A stretch of 64,000 nt of DNA from Podaxis mareebaensis (Eukaryota; Basidiomycota; Agaricomycetes; Agaricales; Agaricaceae), in NCBI GenBank assembly GCA_018524725.1, contig JAEUWP010000344.1, positions 1 through 64,000 of the forward strand, read 5' to 3'. The notes under the pieces were generated by a model. That model ran no database searches. It saw only the letters and a program-made list of their open reading frames with translations, and was not told the DNA's origin. Positions 36,849 through 48,547 of the stretch are shown here, piece after piece. Position 1 is the first letter of the stretch. Every line of letters starts with the position of its first letter. A program made the translations under genes and the position numbers.

Positions 36849-38080
36849 TTAGGAAGTGAACTGCAAAATGCCGCTCTCCCTTGACCGCCACATATAAGAC
36901 GACAAAACCTCCTTCGCCTCAGCCCACCCGAGACCCTTCTTTTCTGGTACGGATGGGAAGAAGGCATTGCGTATAAAGATCCTGCGCAGAGTCCCAGTGC
37001 GATCAGCAGTCTGCTGATCCAGACGCTCGAAATAAGGGCCAGCGGTTGCGATCGAGTTTGAGTCCCAAAAAGTAACTTCAATTTCGAGACTCTCCAAGCG
37101 GGGGGCGAAGCAGGATCGCATGAACCAGGTTGTGAGTAACTCCGCAAGGACCATTAATGGGGCGCTTAGTTTCAACACGTGGATAGTAGCGGTACACCTG
37201 AACCATGAATCGCTGGGAACAGGTACTAAAACAGGCTGATTAACCGTGAATCTCAGCGCATGAACACTTTGCACATACCACTATGACAGATCATCAATCT
37301 TTCGTTGAAGTGAAGCTCGACTTCTCTGATAGAGGAACTGCCGACCAAATCGATGGTATCGTGCAATTCGTAGTCGTCATCCAGTCCCCAGAGCTGGCAC
37401 ACTCTGATGGACGATATGGTACTCGGCGACCCTCCGTGCCTTAATAGCCAACGGCAGACGTCATCTGCGGTATCTTGGTCAACATCCAGCCTCCGTAATG
37501 CTGGAAATGGGTTGGGAGTGCCGGTCAGCTCGTGCAGAGATGTGTAGGAGTTTTGCCAGCAGCCCGCAACGACCAATTCTTCGAGAGCAGGAAGGGAAGA
37601 GAGGAATGTGAGGAGCGCAGTATAATCGCTCTTCCAAACGTCGACAAGCCGAACTCGCTTGATGAATGGCCACGGGGCATTTCCGTCGTTATGCATCAAT
37701 CCACTGTTCACCAATGGGCCATATAAACATATTCCGGTGAAAGGAATTAGTGAATGGATCTGAGGAAGCGCCTGCCATGTGGCGTTCCACGAGTCGCGGT
37801 TCCCCCTCCCCCATATGCGGAGGGTCGTTATGTATGGTTTGATGGTACAAAACGGGGATTGTAGGATATCCAGAAGCGACTGGACATCTCTAGGGTTGGG
37901 GGAAATAGTGATTACTCCCTCCGCAAGAAGGTTATGGCGGCTCGCAGGTACCCACGACTTGCAGACAAGTGCACAAGCCCGGAGTGCTTTCTCAGAATGA
38001 CTGTCTGGTCGAGAGACGGATGCAATGATGAGGTCCTCTATCTCTCCGGGGAGATAACGGGGCAGAGGCGCTGTTGACAT
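36849..38080 (-). CDS. F-box-like protein
   Basis: Two exons: 38080 to about 37255, and about 37227 to 36849, joined across a short intron after CHSG (GTATGT...GTTTTAG). The N-terminus carries an F-box-like helix set at residues ~8-52 (LPGEIEDLIIASV...ALRACALVCKSWVPASRHNL). The remainder is a leucine-rich, irregular repeat region (LEELVVAGCWQNSYTSLHEL, FPALRRLDVD, SIREVELHFNERLMI, RLESLEIEV) typical of the hugely expanded Agaricomycete F-box/LRR-like proteins. Such proteins usually recruit substrates to SCF ubiquitin ligases through Skp1; the substrate is unknown. Confidence 0.75.
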
Positions 38081-39836
38081 GTTCTTACCAAATGTGAGTT
38101 TGTAGCAGGATCAAACTCAAACTGATACGCACTCGTTTTTGCATCATCAGAACTTTCATCGACAAGGAGAAGGTTGCTTGGGATGAAGGAAGGCAGGCGT
38201 ATATCTGAACGAGCTGTGGTCGTATGTCTAGGACACGTAGAATCCATGCGGCGATCAGTGCTCTGATATTCTTCTAGTCTCGTGTACTTTGGCAAGTGAT
38301 ATCATGCGTCACATTGAGGCAGAGCTTCGTGGCGAAGGTCGCGGTTTGTCACTACAAGTACCTTGGCACCGCGGATTTCTAACTGGGTGAAGGCGGAGAA
38401 GCTCGATGACAGCAAAGCAGTGCCAAATATATGTCGATCCACAGTACATAAGCGTTGCTCGTGTCACGGGGCGCAGGGAGTGGGGTGGCAGCAATCTGTT
38501 GGACGGCGGATTAACAGCATCGCTGAAGGTACGCAAACCCTCCTCTTAACAGCGCCCACCAGCTATGTACTTATCCGTGCGAAAACCTAGATGCATCGAC
38601 AGTGACCAGTCGGCTCTTTCTCGGTTTTCGCTGAAACCACTTCCGCATTAGCAGCTTCTATCTCCATCTGGACTGGTCTATTCTAACTGATTCCCTCTGC
38701 ACCTCTACATGGGCTCCAGGGCGTCACACATATATGACTAGAACTGACACCACCAAGTAGTGTTGCAACGGGTATAGCGGGCGGGTAATCGGACTACGTG
38801 CTAAGTTTGGCGGCCAACTTCTTCCTCGTGCGACCATAGGTTTGACAGGCGCGTCTAGTCCCTGTGTTCGTTGTGTCTGATGCGCCACACTTTGCAGGCG
38901 GCAATGAGAGCTCTTGATTTCCAGTCCTGTGCTACTTTTCGGGAAAGCCTGGAAAACAGCATCAACATCGGGCTTGGGAAAGGGGCCTGAACGGTCCAAC
39001 TCAAGCGCATGCAAGTTTCTATCCTTGGTATGTTGAGCGTCAGGCAATCGCCTTTGTGGCGAGGAACCACACGAGGCCTTGAGATTCAAATGAAGAAGCT
39101 CCGATGCCTCCTATCTTAGCGCCTTGAATGAGATCACATCCGCTGAATTTGCTGTGGCTTTTAGAGAAGACTTCGATGGCCCAAACCCTCTAACAAACCT
39201 CGGCCGTATAATGCCCATTATAATTGGGTGGTTAGTGAAGCTGTAGGCGAATTCTCGCTCAGCTTTCAGCAGGCACAAGTATACAACTTAACGCGGAAAT
39301 GTCGCTGGATCAGGTATCTTAGAATGAACTGAAGAACACATTAAGAAGGGCGGAAGGCGCCAGCTTCCTTCACTACTAGACGCCAGACCTATTCATAATT
39401 TTTTTGTGAAATCGTGAAACGGCTTCCCCTTGGGAACGCAACGCTAGTCTGATCGATAGCATCCATCCCTCGGGAAATGTGCAACCCCAATCTGCAGTAT
39501 CGCAACACGAACGTCCGCGGTTGGGTGTTTCGTCAGAGCCGAATCCCGTGCCGTTGAAGCGTACCCCAAAATATATGGACCTGAGAGGAAGGCTCTGTGC
39601 AACTTTCCCCGATCTCAAGCGGCAACCAATTGCTATGACTATGTATGTGAGAATTTCCCACATTGCGCCTTCAGACCAACCTCACTGGAATTCAGGGATC
39701 TCATTGGCTCCAGGTATCTCCCTCTTGAGCTCGAATTGGGTTGACAATGGTGATCCTCGAATCTACTAGTGGCAGTGGTGGGCACCGAATGCCGTATATT
39801 TAGTACATCTCGTAAGCTCGTGGGTCCACCGATCTT
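38081..39836. other. Long gene-poor region
   Basis: Numerous short ORFs (for example minus 39089-38724, plus 39479-39769) but none with motifs or a coherent exon chain. It could hold a rapidly evolving gene or a non-coding RNA that I cannot see. Confidence 0.35.
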
Positions 39837-40109
39837 TTGGGTTTATGGACTCCCCAAGTATGGTATGACGAAAAATACTTCAAGCCATTATATCCCGGCA
39901 GTAGGTGTCAGATCCGCCCTATCTTCCGGGAGCCGAATGCTACAGCAAATTCGATCAATTTTTTCCACAGGGCTGAATCAGTAAGCCTCGCGAATCGTCT
40001 AGGCATTAGTCAGATACAGAAAACAATCCTTTTCCTCCTACAGCTGTGCGGACAGAAGGATCCACAGAATGTTGCCCTCAATCTCCTCAGAAAACCATAT
40101 ATAGGCTGA
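39837..40109 (+). CDS. Possible terminal exon of an unrecognised gene
   Basis: The frame from about 39860 reads WYDEKYFKPLYPGSRCQ, IRPIFREPNATANS, HRAESVSLANRLGISQIQ and KTILFLLQLCGQKDPQNVAL, ending in TGA at 40107. This is a coherent, protein-like mix of helical and charged segments. It can be joined to VGTECRIFSTS upstream through GTAAGC at 39811 and CCCCAAG near 39855 (phase 1). No start or family is evident, so this may be a pseudogene fragment. Confidence 0.3.
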   Translation: MGLWTPQVWYDEKYFKPLYPGSRCQIRPIFREPNATANSINFFHRAESVSLANRLGISQIQKTILFLLQLCGQKDPQNVALNLLRKPYIG

Positions 40110-40798
40110 GTGGCAATTGCTAGCACACATCCAAACACTGCTTCTTGGCAAGCGGTGACCCTGGGTGGTGCACTAATGGAAGGAATTGCCTAAAGAGGGG
40201 AACAAAAGAATCTGGAGATTCTCAGATCCGTGTAAACCAATGTAGAACAAAGTGGTCCTGAAGCGGTCTCTCGTTACAAGCCAAAGAAAAAAGAAAAAAG
40301 AAAGGAGGGAGAAAAAAAATGGAGTTCGAAGAGGACAGGCGGTCCAGGATGAGCTCACCAGAGAGATGTACGAATTAGGCTCCTGAGTGGTCTATAAGTA
40401 GGTAGTCGCGAAAGGGTACCTGCGCATTATCGATGAGGCTGCTGTTCGTTACCAGTCGATGATTTAGGAAATTTGCATGATCTTGGCCAGGGTCGGCAGG
40501 ATTGATGGAGTCAGTGGGTGTCGGGTGACGACAGGACGGGAAGCGATGTATGCACGTCAAATATCAGGGTGCCTACTTTTGGGGTAGATTAATCGCTGTG
40601 TACTCTAGGATGCAGGAACCTCCAGCAAAAACGTGTGCTGTGAGCGTCATTCACAAATAGCTCGTTGGCACTCTGCATCTTACTCCTGGACGCGACCTTT
40701 CCTTAGACAAGTCTTGGTATACATAGCCCTCCTCCTTCTTTAAAGTCTCATAAACCTCCTTCGCATCTTGCAGAACCCCCTACACGAGAGATCCAGTC
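40110..40798. other. Upstream region of the HMG-box gene
   Basis: No ORF with support. Pyrimidine-rich stretches precede the start codon (CCTCCTTCTTTAAAGTCTC). Presumed promoter and 5' UTR. Confidence 0.4.
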
Positions 40799-41974
40799 AT
40801 GGCTTTAATGGACCCTCACATCGAGCACCTTGGCACAGAAGCTAATTCAGCTGCCAATGTCGAAGACACCGAACAATCTCTCATCCTTCCTCCACTCCCT
40901 CACCCAACACCTATCGACCTCAACAATATGTTCCTTGGACGGAAGTCTACATCACATGCTCGCAGACAAAATCCCGGGCATATTCCTCGACCTCGCAATG
41001 CTTTCATTCTCTTCCGCTGTGACTTCGTTCAACAACATGTACCTAACGATGTCATAAGCGACCACCGTGATCTCTCCCGGCTAGCGGGTTCTATGTGGCG
41101 AAAAATGACAGACGAGCAGAAGCGACCGTGGTTCAAAAACGCAGAGGCGGAGAAACGGTACCATTCGCAGCTATTCCCGACCTATCGCTACGCTCCCGGT
41201 CCCGGTAATCGCCCTAAGCGGGTATACCGAAGGAAGAAACTTCCGGTGCCCGACGAAGTCTTGCTCAAAGATCGTCATCACACGGAGCGTCGAGCGATCT
41301 CGTGTCCCGCTGCAACAGAACGTCCGCCACAGGTCCAGACGAGGTCCAGCCCCGCGCCACAGGTGGCCAATGACGATATAGTCCAGAATCTCCAATACGT
41401 TCATCCAGGCTATCGCCCATATCAGTCAATGAAATTCTCTGAGGACAACCGCAGCTTTTCTATTCTCGACTGCCGAGATCCTTCGTCCTCTTCTCTGGCT
41501 ACTCCCCTCCGTGGCGGCTTTATACAGATCCCAATGCAAAACGAGCTCTTCAATTGGGAGGCTCCGTTACTTGAATCGAGCCCCTATAATGAGCAAGGAC
41601 TCTGGCTGCCCGCCACATCAGAGGTAAGTCAAGATGAACCAATCCTGGTGTACGTCTTCGATTCACTCATACGACATGGCTTGCAGGTGCCCGTTCCGGA
41701 ACCCGCGTACTATTATGCAGGATACTCCCTCCCAACAAACGTCTTGGCACAGGGTCGGAGTACCGATTCCCTATACAACATGTGGGAGGACTTGCAAGCT
41801 TTCCATGATCAATCCCATCATCAGCGCAGCCTTTATCTGTATAGTGATCCACAGAGCCACGCTGCATCCGCCTCCCAGGAGGCACCTTATACGCCGACCT
41901 CGGCATCGAGTCTGGACGAGGTCTGTGGTATCTATTCCGTAAGCACCAATTCTCCTGCGCACTCACCTAGCTGA
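40799..41974 (+). CDS. HMG-box transcription factor (mating-type/Prf1-like HMG)
   Basis: Residues ~62-135 form a MATA-type HMG box (IPRPRNAFILFRCDFVQQHV, LSRLAGSMWRKMTDEQKRPW, AEAEKRYHSQLFP), followed by a basic patch (RPKRVYRRKKLP) likely to be nuclear-localising. The remaining ~230 residues are Pro/Ser/Tyr-rich and disordered. A 63-nt intron with perfect ends (GAG|GTAAGTC at 41624, TTGCAG at 41686) is in frame and without stops, so both spliced (370 aa) and retained (391 aa) forms are open. In basidiomycetes such single-HMG factors act in mating and fruiting; nothing around this one (no homeodomain or pheromone genes) marks a MAT locus. Confidence 0.85.
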   Translation: MALMDPHIEHLGTEANSAANVEDTEQSLILPPLPHPTPIDLNNMFLGRKSTSHARRQNPGHIPRPRNAFILFRCDFVQQHVPNDVISDHRDLSRLAGSMWRKMTDEQKRPWFKNAEAEKRYHSQLFPTYRYAPGPGNRPKRVYRRKKLPVPDEVLLKDRHHTERRAISCPAATERPPQVQTRSSPAPQVANDDIVQNLQYVHPGYRPYQSMKFSEDNRSFSILDCRDPSSSSLATPLRGGFIQIPMQNELFNWEAPLLESSPYNEQGLWLPATSEVSQDEPILVYVFDSLIRHGLQVPVPEPAYYYAGYSLPTNVLAQGRSTDSLYNMWEDLQAFHDQSHHQRSLYLYSDPQSHAASASQEAPYTPTSASSLDEVCGIYSVSTNSPAHSPS

Positions 41975-42237
41975 GCCGACGTCGTTGCATTATTTGTCTC
42001 GTTCCTCTACATCGCATTATTAATCAGCCTCCTTTTAATGGAAATCCTAGACACATACTTTGGTTGCATTATCCCGTATCCGCATAATGTTTCTTGTAGC
42101 ATAGCATTTTACGAATCGACGTATCTAGCCAATGTTACGATCGATCAAACCTTGAGCGCTAACTACCAGACACCCGAGAAGGAATTACAACGCGTGGCAT
42201 ACTTCTTTCTAGCTTTTTCTCCTTTGCCATGTTTTTT

Positions 42238-44599
42238 TTATATCTCTTGTTCGTACATATCTTCACCTCCCCAAGCGTCTTCGTCGTCTTCTTTCTCGTC
42301 TTCACTTCCGTTTTCCAAATCGTCGTCATGTGGCTGTGGACCAGGCGTCCTTTGTGTTGTTGGGTGCGACGGCGCGACGGTGCCAGCCTCCTGGATGATA
42401 AGCAACGGAGCACCTTCATCTTCGCTCTTGTCATCGGCTCCCATGGTATATAAGTCATCCTCATCTTTATCGTCGCTAATAGCTTTCAACGATTGACTGA
42501 AGGATGGTGGAGTGTTATTGTCGACGAAAAGGTCTTTGAGGGCATCGTAGTTTATTCGTTTGCTGTATTTTGGATTCTTCTTGATCAGGTTTCTCACAGA
42601 CTCGGCTGCCGTACTGCCAGAAGGTGTAGTGATATCGCGAGGCTTGTTCGACCGCCGTTTCTAAAAGAGTGAGAACATGACGTAAGCTATCAGAAAAATA
42701 TGTGACAAGGTGGAATTGAACCTTTCGACTCTTGGTGGTGGAGTTCGAGTCTTGTTGCTCCCCTTTAGCTACACAACAAACCCGTTCAGCAAAATTACAC
42801 ACAAAATCGATCAATCCCATCCCTTTTTCAAACTACGAACGCAACGAATGGGTGACGACAGGGCAGACAAAGGAACTTACCGGCAATCGCCTCAAGATAA
42901 TCTCGGTTCAATTCAACCCAAACACGTTCTTTTATTCGGACTTCTTCTTCACTAAGGATGAAGCGATCCAACTCTTCCTCATCGAGGCCTAATAGCTCGT
43001 TCCCCACGGTAATTTGTGCTAAACGTCGCTGTTCTGCTTCGTCCAAGGCTTCACTCAACTTGGCGCCCTGAGGATTTTGTAAAAACGTTGAAACCTCCTC
43101 TGCTAGAACTGTCGAGACGGTCTCGTCAACGAAATCAGACGGCGGCATCGTCAGTGTCGGCGTATCTGTAGGAGAAATGGCGGTATCTGATGACTGTTGA
43201 AGAAGTGTGGGATCAATGTTTCGGTTGTCTTCCAAATGAGGTATCGAATCTGGGGTCACTGTGGGCTCTATTGCACCGGCAAGGATACCTTGTTGCAAGA
43301 TTGCGGGATCAATCGGGACGCGGGTAGGTTGGAAATGGATTGGAATATCAGGTGGCACGTCGGGAGCCTCCTCTTCGTCACTATCGTCGCCTCGTTTCCG
43401 TTTTCCCTTCCTCTTCTTCTTCCCATTCTCCTTTCCTTTGATTTCCTCCAACGGAATGCCATTTGCCGCAGCCTCTGCCGCCCGCTTCTCCGCCTCTTCG
43501 CGTTCCCTTCCCTTCGTAAACGCTGGCGGATCCATTTCCTCATCCAGCCATACACTGCGGAAATCAGCCAAGGTGAGACTTCCACTGGGGGTCGCTTTGA
43601 ATTCATCCAATCGCTTTTTGAGGGTGGTATCGGCAATTTTGACAACTTGAACGATCTCTTCCACTGAACGGCGAAAATTGTTCATACGAGCAGCCAGAAG
43701 GAGGGCGGCACCACATATACCCGCTGGCCGGCGACCCTTCGTCATCCAATCGCGGTCGAATCGCTGTACAAGGCGAACAGCATCTGTGGCAACCTTGTGA
43801 GTTTCATCACCGAACTCCAGTAAAGCTGCAAAACGAGAGATGTAGTGAGACGGATCGACGAGTGGGAGCCGTAGGTTGAGAGTTTGTACAAGTTGCAGAT
43901 ACGTGTGTCCAAGTTCGAAGACATTGACCTAGATAGAGGTGAGATGGGCGGGGGGGAAGATTGGGGGTGCGGCTCACCTGTAGAAGGTCCGAGAAATCGA
44001 TGAGCATATAGTTTCTCGTCTCTTTCTGCCGACACGCCACGTAGAGACAAACGGCAACCACGTTCAAGCTCTTCCTGCCTTTCGTAAACTTGTGTTCCAC
44101 AGCTAGGGTGTACATTCTACGAGCGGCTAAAACGACGACTTCCGATAGCCGGAGTACATTGGCTATGTTTTGAATCTTTTTTGTTGCTGGTGGGTGGATG
44201 TCAGAGACATGATTGAGCTGAGAGATGATACTTGAACACATACCATTTTCGATGGTTTGTTCGCGTGAGTCACTGCTGCTCCGGTTTCCATACGGGCCTC
44301 CCATTCGAGCATGAGCTGCAGAATAATCAGACAGACGTAATATGAAACAAGGAGCAACATACTGGCACCCTGGGCAACAAAAGACCCCTGTACGATAGCC
44401 GCACCACTGGCTGCCTCTCCGAAAGCAATTTCGTTCACGATAGTATTCTCCTCGACGACCGTTCCGCAAGTAACGCAGAAGCCATTTCCTGCAGCATGAT
44501 CATACTCAATAACGGTCCCTCCGCAGTCGCTACAAACCGCCTGATGGAGGAAGTCAATCAGGGAAGCCCAGACAGTTAGTCGCGAAGAATACTCACCAT
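42238..44599 (-). CDS. BRF1: TFIIIB subunit BRF1
   Basis: RNA polymerase III initiation factor. It carries a zinc ribbon (AVCSDCGGTVIEYDHAAGNG, FCVTCGTVVEENTIV: C-x2-C/C-x2-C), then two TFIIB-type cyclin repeats (NIANVLRLSEVVVLAARRMY, NVVAVCLYVACRQKETRNYM, LIDFSDLLQVNVFELGHTY; DWMTKGRRPAGICGAALLLA, IVQVVKIADTTLKKRLDEF). The C-terminal region contains the BRF homology helices (LDEEELDRFILSEEEVRIK, VWVELNRDYLEAIAG) and an acidic tail. Splice sites fit throughout. The first coding exon is the ATG alone (44597-44599), followed by a 56-nt intron; the next codon restores the canonical Met-Ala-x-Cys start of the ribbon. Confidence 0.92.
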
Positions 44600-44890
44600 T
44601 TATCACCAAAGTCTAGAGTTAATGACTAACCAATACTCGAAGAAACTAGATTTTCGAAAATGGAGGATCTTGATTACATATAATACAAGGTGGACGAAGA
44701 AATTGTTAGAGAGAAATAATGATAGAATAAAGCAACAGATAGACCAGTGCGCAGGGAAAGAATCCTCGGGTGAGTGATGATGTGACAAGATCAGTATGTG
44801 ACAGCGTTATCATATCACTCGTGACGGACTAATCACGGCGATCACGGCGGAGCTCGGGAGCTTCCTTCACTCGCGACGCCTACAGGTTCT

Positions 44891-46416
44891 TCAAAACAAG
44901 CCCATATGAATTATCAGACCAACTGTGACAACCAATATGCTACTGCATGCACTTGATTCAATTCTTCTAACACCACTCACATCCTCCTGACCGTTGGAAG
45001 TGTTCGTGTTATTCGTGTTGTTCGGTGGAGGGGACACAATGTCGATCCTACGGTTTACAAGACCAACATATTGCAACATGAATGGGGGACAAGTTACGCC
45101 ATCGACTACATCCAAAATCTTATGGACTTACGCTATCCCGTTAAGTTGGTCGGCTGCTGCGAATCCTTCTCCTATGTCAACGAAGTCGAGCAGGATAAAC
45201 TGCGGTTTGCGGTTGGCTCCGCTCAGTGGAACGCAGCCATCGACATTGGCGATGATACTGAGGAACTGTTTTGAACGTGTTCATGGGTCGCAAATACATT
45301 CACTCACGATGTGACGCTGTTTGTGGTCGGTGCGTCAAGGGGGTCGCTGACAATGATTCCGTCACCAACAGGGAAAATGTTCTTGTTCAAGGAATGATTG
45401 ATCATATATGAGTGGTCAGCGACGGACAAAGGACCACTTATGCGATCAACGCTGCACGGAAAGCTGGGATCTGTAACACTGAACGGTGTCTCCCAGATCT
45501 ATGACGAGGTTGGCAATCGTGGGCTTTATCTCTGAGTGGTTGGGCTTACCATGTCAAACTCCGGCAGGATGAAGTTTACTTTGGAAGGATCAGCACCACT
45601 ATCGAGGAAGACTACGACTCTCTTTCCACTATCGATCATCTCGCCAAGAGTGGGCCATTCCGAGTTCTTCATTGGAAGGCGCGGAGGCACATATGCCAGA
45701 GGTGTAATCCCTTTCCTGCGATTTAGAAGATAATAAAATCTGGTGATCGTTACGCGTACCAGAGCTATCGAACGCGGGTTTCCAGAAGTCTGCCACCGAC
45801 AAGCCTTCTGGGTTCGTGAAGATGAACGTGATGACTTCATTTGGATTATTGTCCAGGAAGGTCTTGACCAGCTTCAGGTAGTCCACTACCGGTCCACCAT
45901 CAAATAACAACTGACGATGGTGTCTCTCAGTGGCTTGTTCAGCGAGGAAACTAGCGCACTTACGCAGCTTGTGTGACAAAAGTGGATAACACCGTCGTTC
46001 CTACTCTCAAGTCAGCTTCACTCAAATTCACAATGTAAAACCGAACCCACAGATGTGCTTGGGCTTGCAACAGCCGAACTCCAAGTCGCAACTGCGTCGG
46101 TATGTCGACTTGTTGGTCCCTGGAGACTACGAGAAACTTGACTCAGGGCGTTTCGTAGTGGGGAGAACAAGGAACGCACGAATTAATGGGTCAGAGCTGA
46201 ACGCAAACGAGTCGTGGGCGCCAATGACCGTCACATTAGAGTATCTTCGGTTGCACAGCTCAGCATGACCATTGCAAACAGTAGCCCTGGATACATCAGT
46301 TAGTCCTCATCCCTCACAGGTGTATATTCGACTCACCTTCGTTGTGGCAGGTACAGCCCAAAGGCACACTGAGTTACTCCCGCAAGGACTAGGAGCACTT
46401 GGAGGAACTTCTGCAT
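44891..46416 (-). CDS. PLC-like phosphodiesterase, predicted GPI-anchored
   Basis: Paralogue of the enzyme at 22188. Signal peptide MQKFLQVLLVLAGVTQCAFG, then ATVCNGHAELCNRRYSNVTV, GAHDSFAF, LRLGVRLLQAQA, HFCHTSC, LFDGGPVVDYLKLVKTFLD, FIFTNPEGLS, WPTLGEMIDSGKRVVVFLD and FILLDFVDIGEGFAAADQLN. A last intron (GTAAGT near 45118 to GTAG near 45055) joins the domain to a tail, IDIVSPPPNNTNNTNTSNGQ, ending in SSACSSILVVTVGLIIHMGL, a typical GPI-attachment signal (small residue, then hydrophobic C-terminus). If that splice is not used, translation ends at LNGIA and the enzyme is simply secreted. Substrate unknown. Confidence 0.82.
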
Positions 46417-48547
46417 GACGTTAGCACGAGAATCGACGTAGGGCGTCCACCATGATATAGTGCCAAGGAAGACGACTCTGGGAACCGTCACCAGTCATGA
46501 GTTGTTGCTCCCAAGCACCCGATTAGGGATGGTTATGTCTTCCAAGCAATCCTATAAATAGACCTGGGTTTGATATGTATTGTTTTCCCGGCTTCGTGAG
46601 TTTGTCTCCGCGTGCTCGAACTGATCTTCGCGTTCGTTGACTACACATGTTTGTTCCTCTCTACTAGACGACGCTTAGTTGAGGCGGCGGCTATCATTTG
46701 CTGGAGTACGGTGTTTGCTCGTGATTTTGTTGACCATGTGATGACATTTTACTTCGGACACCACTGACGTTCGCTTATCTGACAGATCGTCAGTAACAAC
46801 TATATTAATCCAAGAGGGCCCATAACATATTTCTCGTCGGTCCACTCAGAGTCGGTGAGGCAGCTCAGAGATGGAGTGGACGTCGTAGGATCCTAATGAG
46901 TGGCACATTAATAGGTGGCTATTTTCGGTGCAACCAAATGGTTATTAGTTAAATTTCTGGAAGTGGATTAGATGACACGTTGACGGCGTAAGGCTTGGTC
47001 CTCCTAATCTTCACCTGGAGATGACTTGCTGTCCAAGTTTGTTCAATGGGGCGGTCCTCCGCCGTAGGCCCTCAGTTGGGGACTGGAACTACATTTAGAG
47101 CGATCCTGAAACAATCTCAGGTGGTGCAAGGACTCGGAGTACGCAGTTTTGCAAGCGTATTCCGGGAGACCCGGAATCCTATCATTGCCACAGCCTTCTC
47201 TTGTCTATTACACAACTGACGCCTCGCTGCGTCCTCATAACCTGCCTCCAGCACGGTACATACTTGGGCCTCAATATTTACCGTGAACCAATAGCCATAG
47301 AATATATCCCTATGAGCGTGCTTTTCATGTAACATGGGTAGTGATTGTCACCGGGGCTATCATGCACGCCCTGACGTTTCGCGCACATAAAGCCTCATTG
47401 AAACACGGTGGTTGCGTCGTCTTTGGATTCCGTCTTAGATCATCCATATTCCTCTCTACTTTTATTGAAAATCCCGAAGTTTCGGGATACACATGTCCGG
47501 GAGCCTTCACACTCCTCGGTTTTACTTTAGCCCTTTGACAGGTTTCTTATCAGAAATCGGCGTGGTGATTTGTACAGCGGGTCTATTGCACCAGAATGAT
47601 TACTGCTAAGATGTTTGGTGTCGATGGCGGTACTTTTAGAAAATCCAGGAAGGTCAGCACTGCGAACCCAAGCTCAGGAGAGGGCCAGTCGGAACGAAGG
47701 GGGCGGATTCTTTATCTTACCAGCCCATACCAGCTGTACTTTGCATCTGCCTCAGATTGTATCATAGCTGCATAAGGAGCCAACATTCCGCTTTTCGGTG
47801 GATCCAAACTGAGTTACACTCGGTATAGTTCGGACTTTTTCTTCGTCGTCGGACTCGGAGGTGCAGTCCCACTCTTTTCTGTATATATTTATTATAAACG
47901 CCGCTTTCGGACTGTATCACTATTATCATCGGCGCCTCATCTTGCAATCAAGTCCTTCATCATGGGATTTCTGAGTCATAACGACATCCTAGTTGGTTCC
48001 CCATGGCGTTGGGATACTACTACGTTAATTAGTGCATTCTGACCTGTCGTCGCTGGAAAACCCCCTCCATCTGTGAAGGGCCGGCGCAATGTTGACAGAG
48101 GTCGCTAATTACAATGGTAGAAGTGGAGGGTTTGCTTCGTCTTGGTGATGGATCCTATCCAATTCGCGAAGTTCAGATAGCCTAGACGGTCGCGGGATTT
48201 CTCATGTGCTTCCTGTTCTGTAAAGGATTTTTCGTCTATGAACGAGGGTCTTATCCCAGTCTTAGACTCGGTTTTATTTATACTCCTGTTTCACACACCC
48301 TCCCTACATACCGACTACGGTGGATGCCGAGCGGCAGAACCTGCAGCTTCCTATCCACACTCTATCAGAGACGTATACTGTATGTCTGTTGTATTTAAAT
48401 TAATTATTTTTGAATTAACTTAATGCTTATTCCATTGTCCGGGTTGGAGAGACGCGTCTCCGCCCGCCCTTAAGTCGTCACGTGCTTTCTGGGGACCGCA
48501 AAGTAATTTCGTCATTGCTTTAATGACTTACGCTCTCCTATGCTTCC
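46417..48547. other. Gene-poor region
   Basis: No exon chain or motif found on either strand. The right ~100 bp form the PMS1 upstream region. Palindromic AATTAATTATTTTTGAATTAACTTAA near 48399-48424 is merely AT-rich. Confidence 0.4.

Noticed and set aside
40799..41974. Mating-type locus
   Set aside because: The HMG box is of MATA type, but no homeodomain pair, pheromone or pheromone receptor gene is nearby, and HMG factors of this class also occur outside MAT loci.
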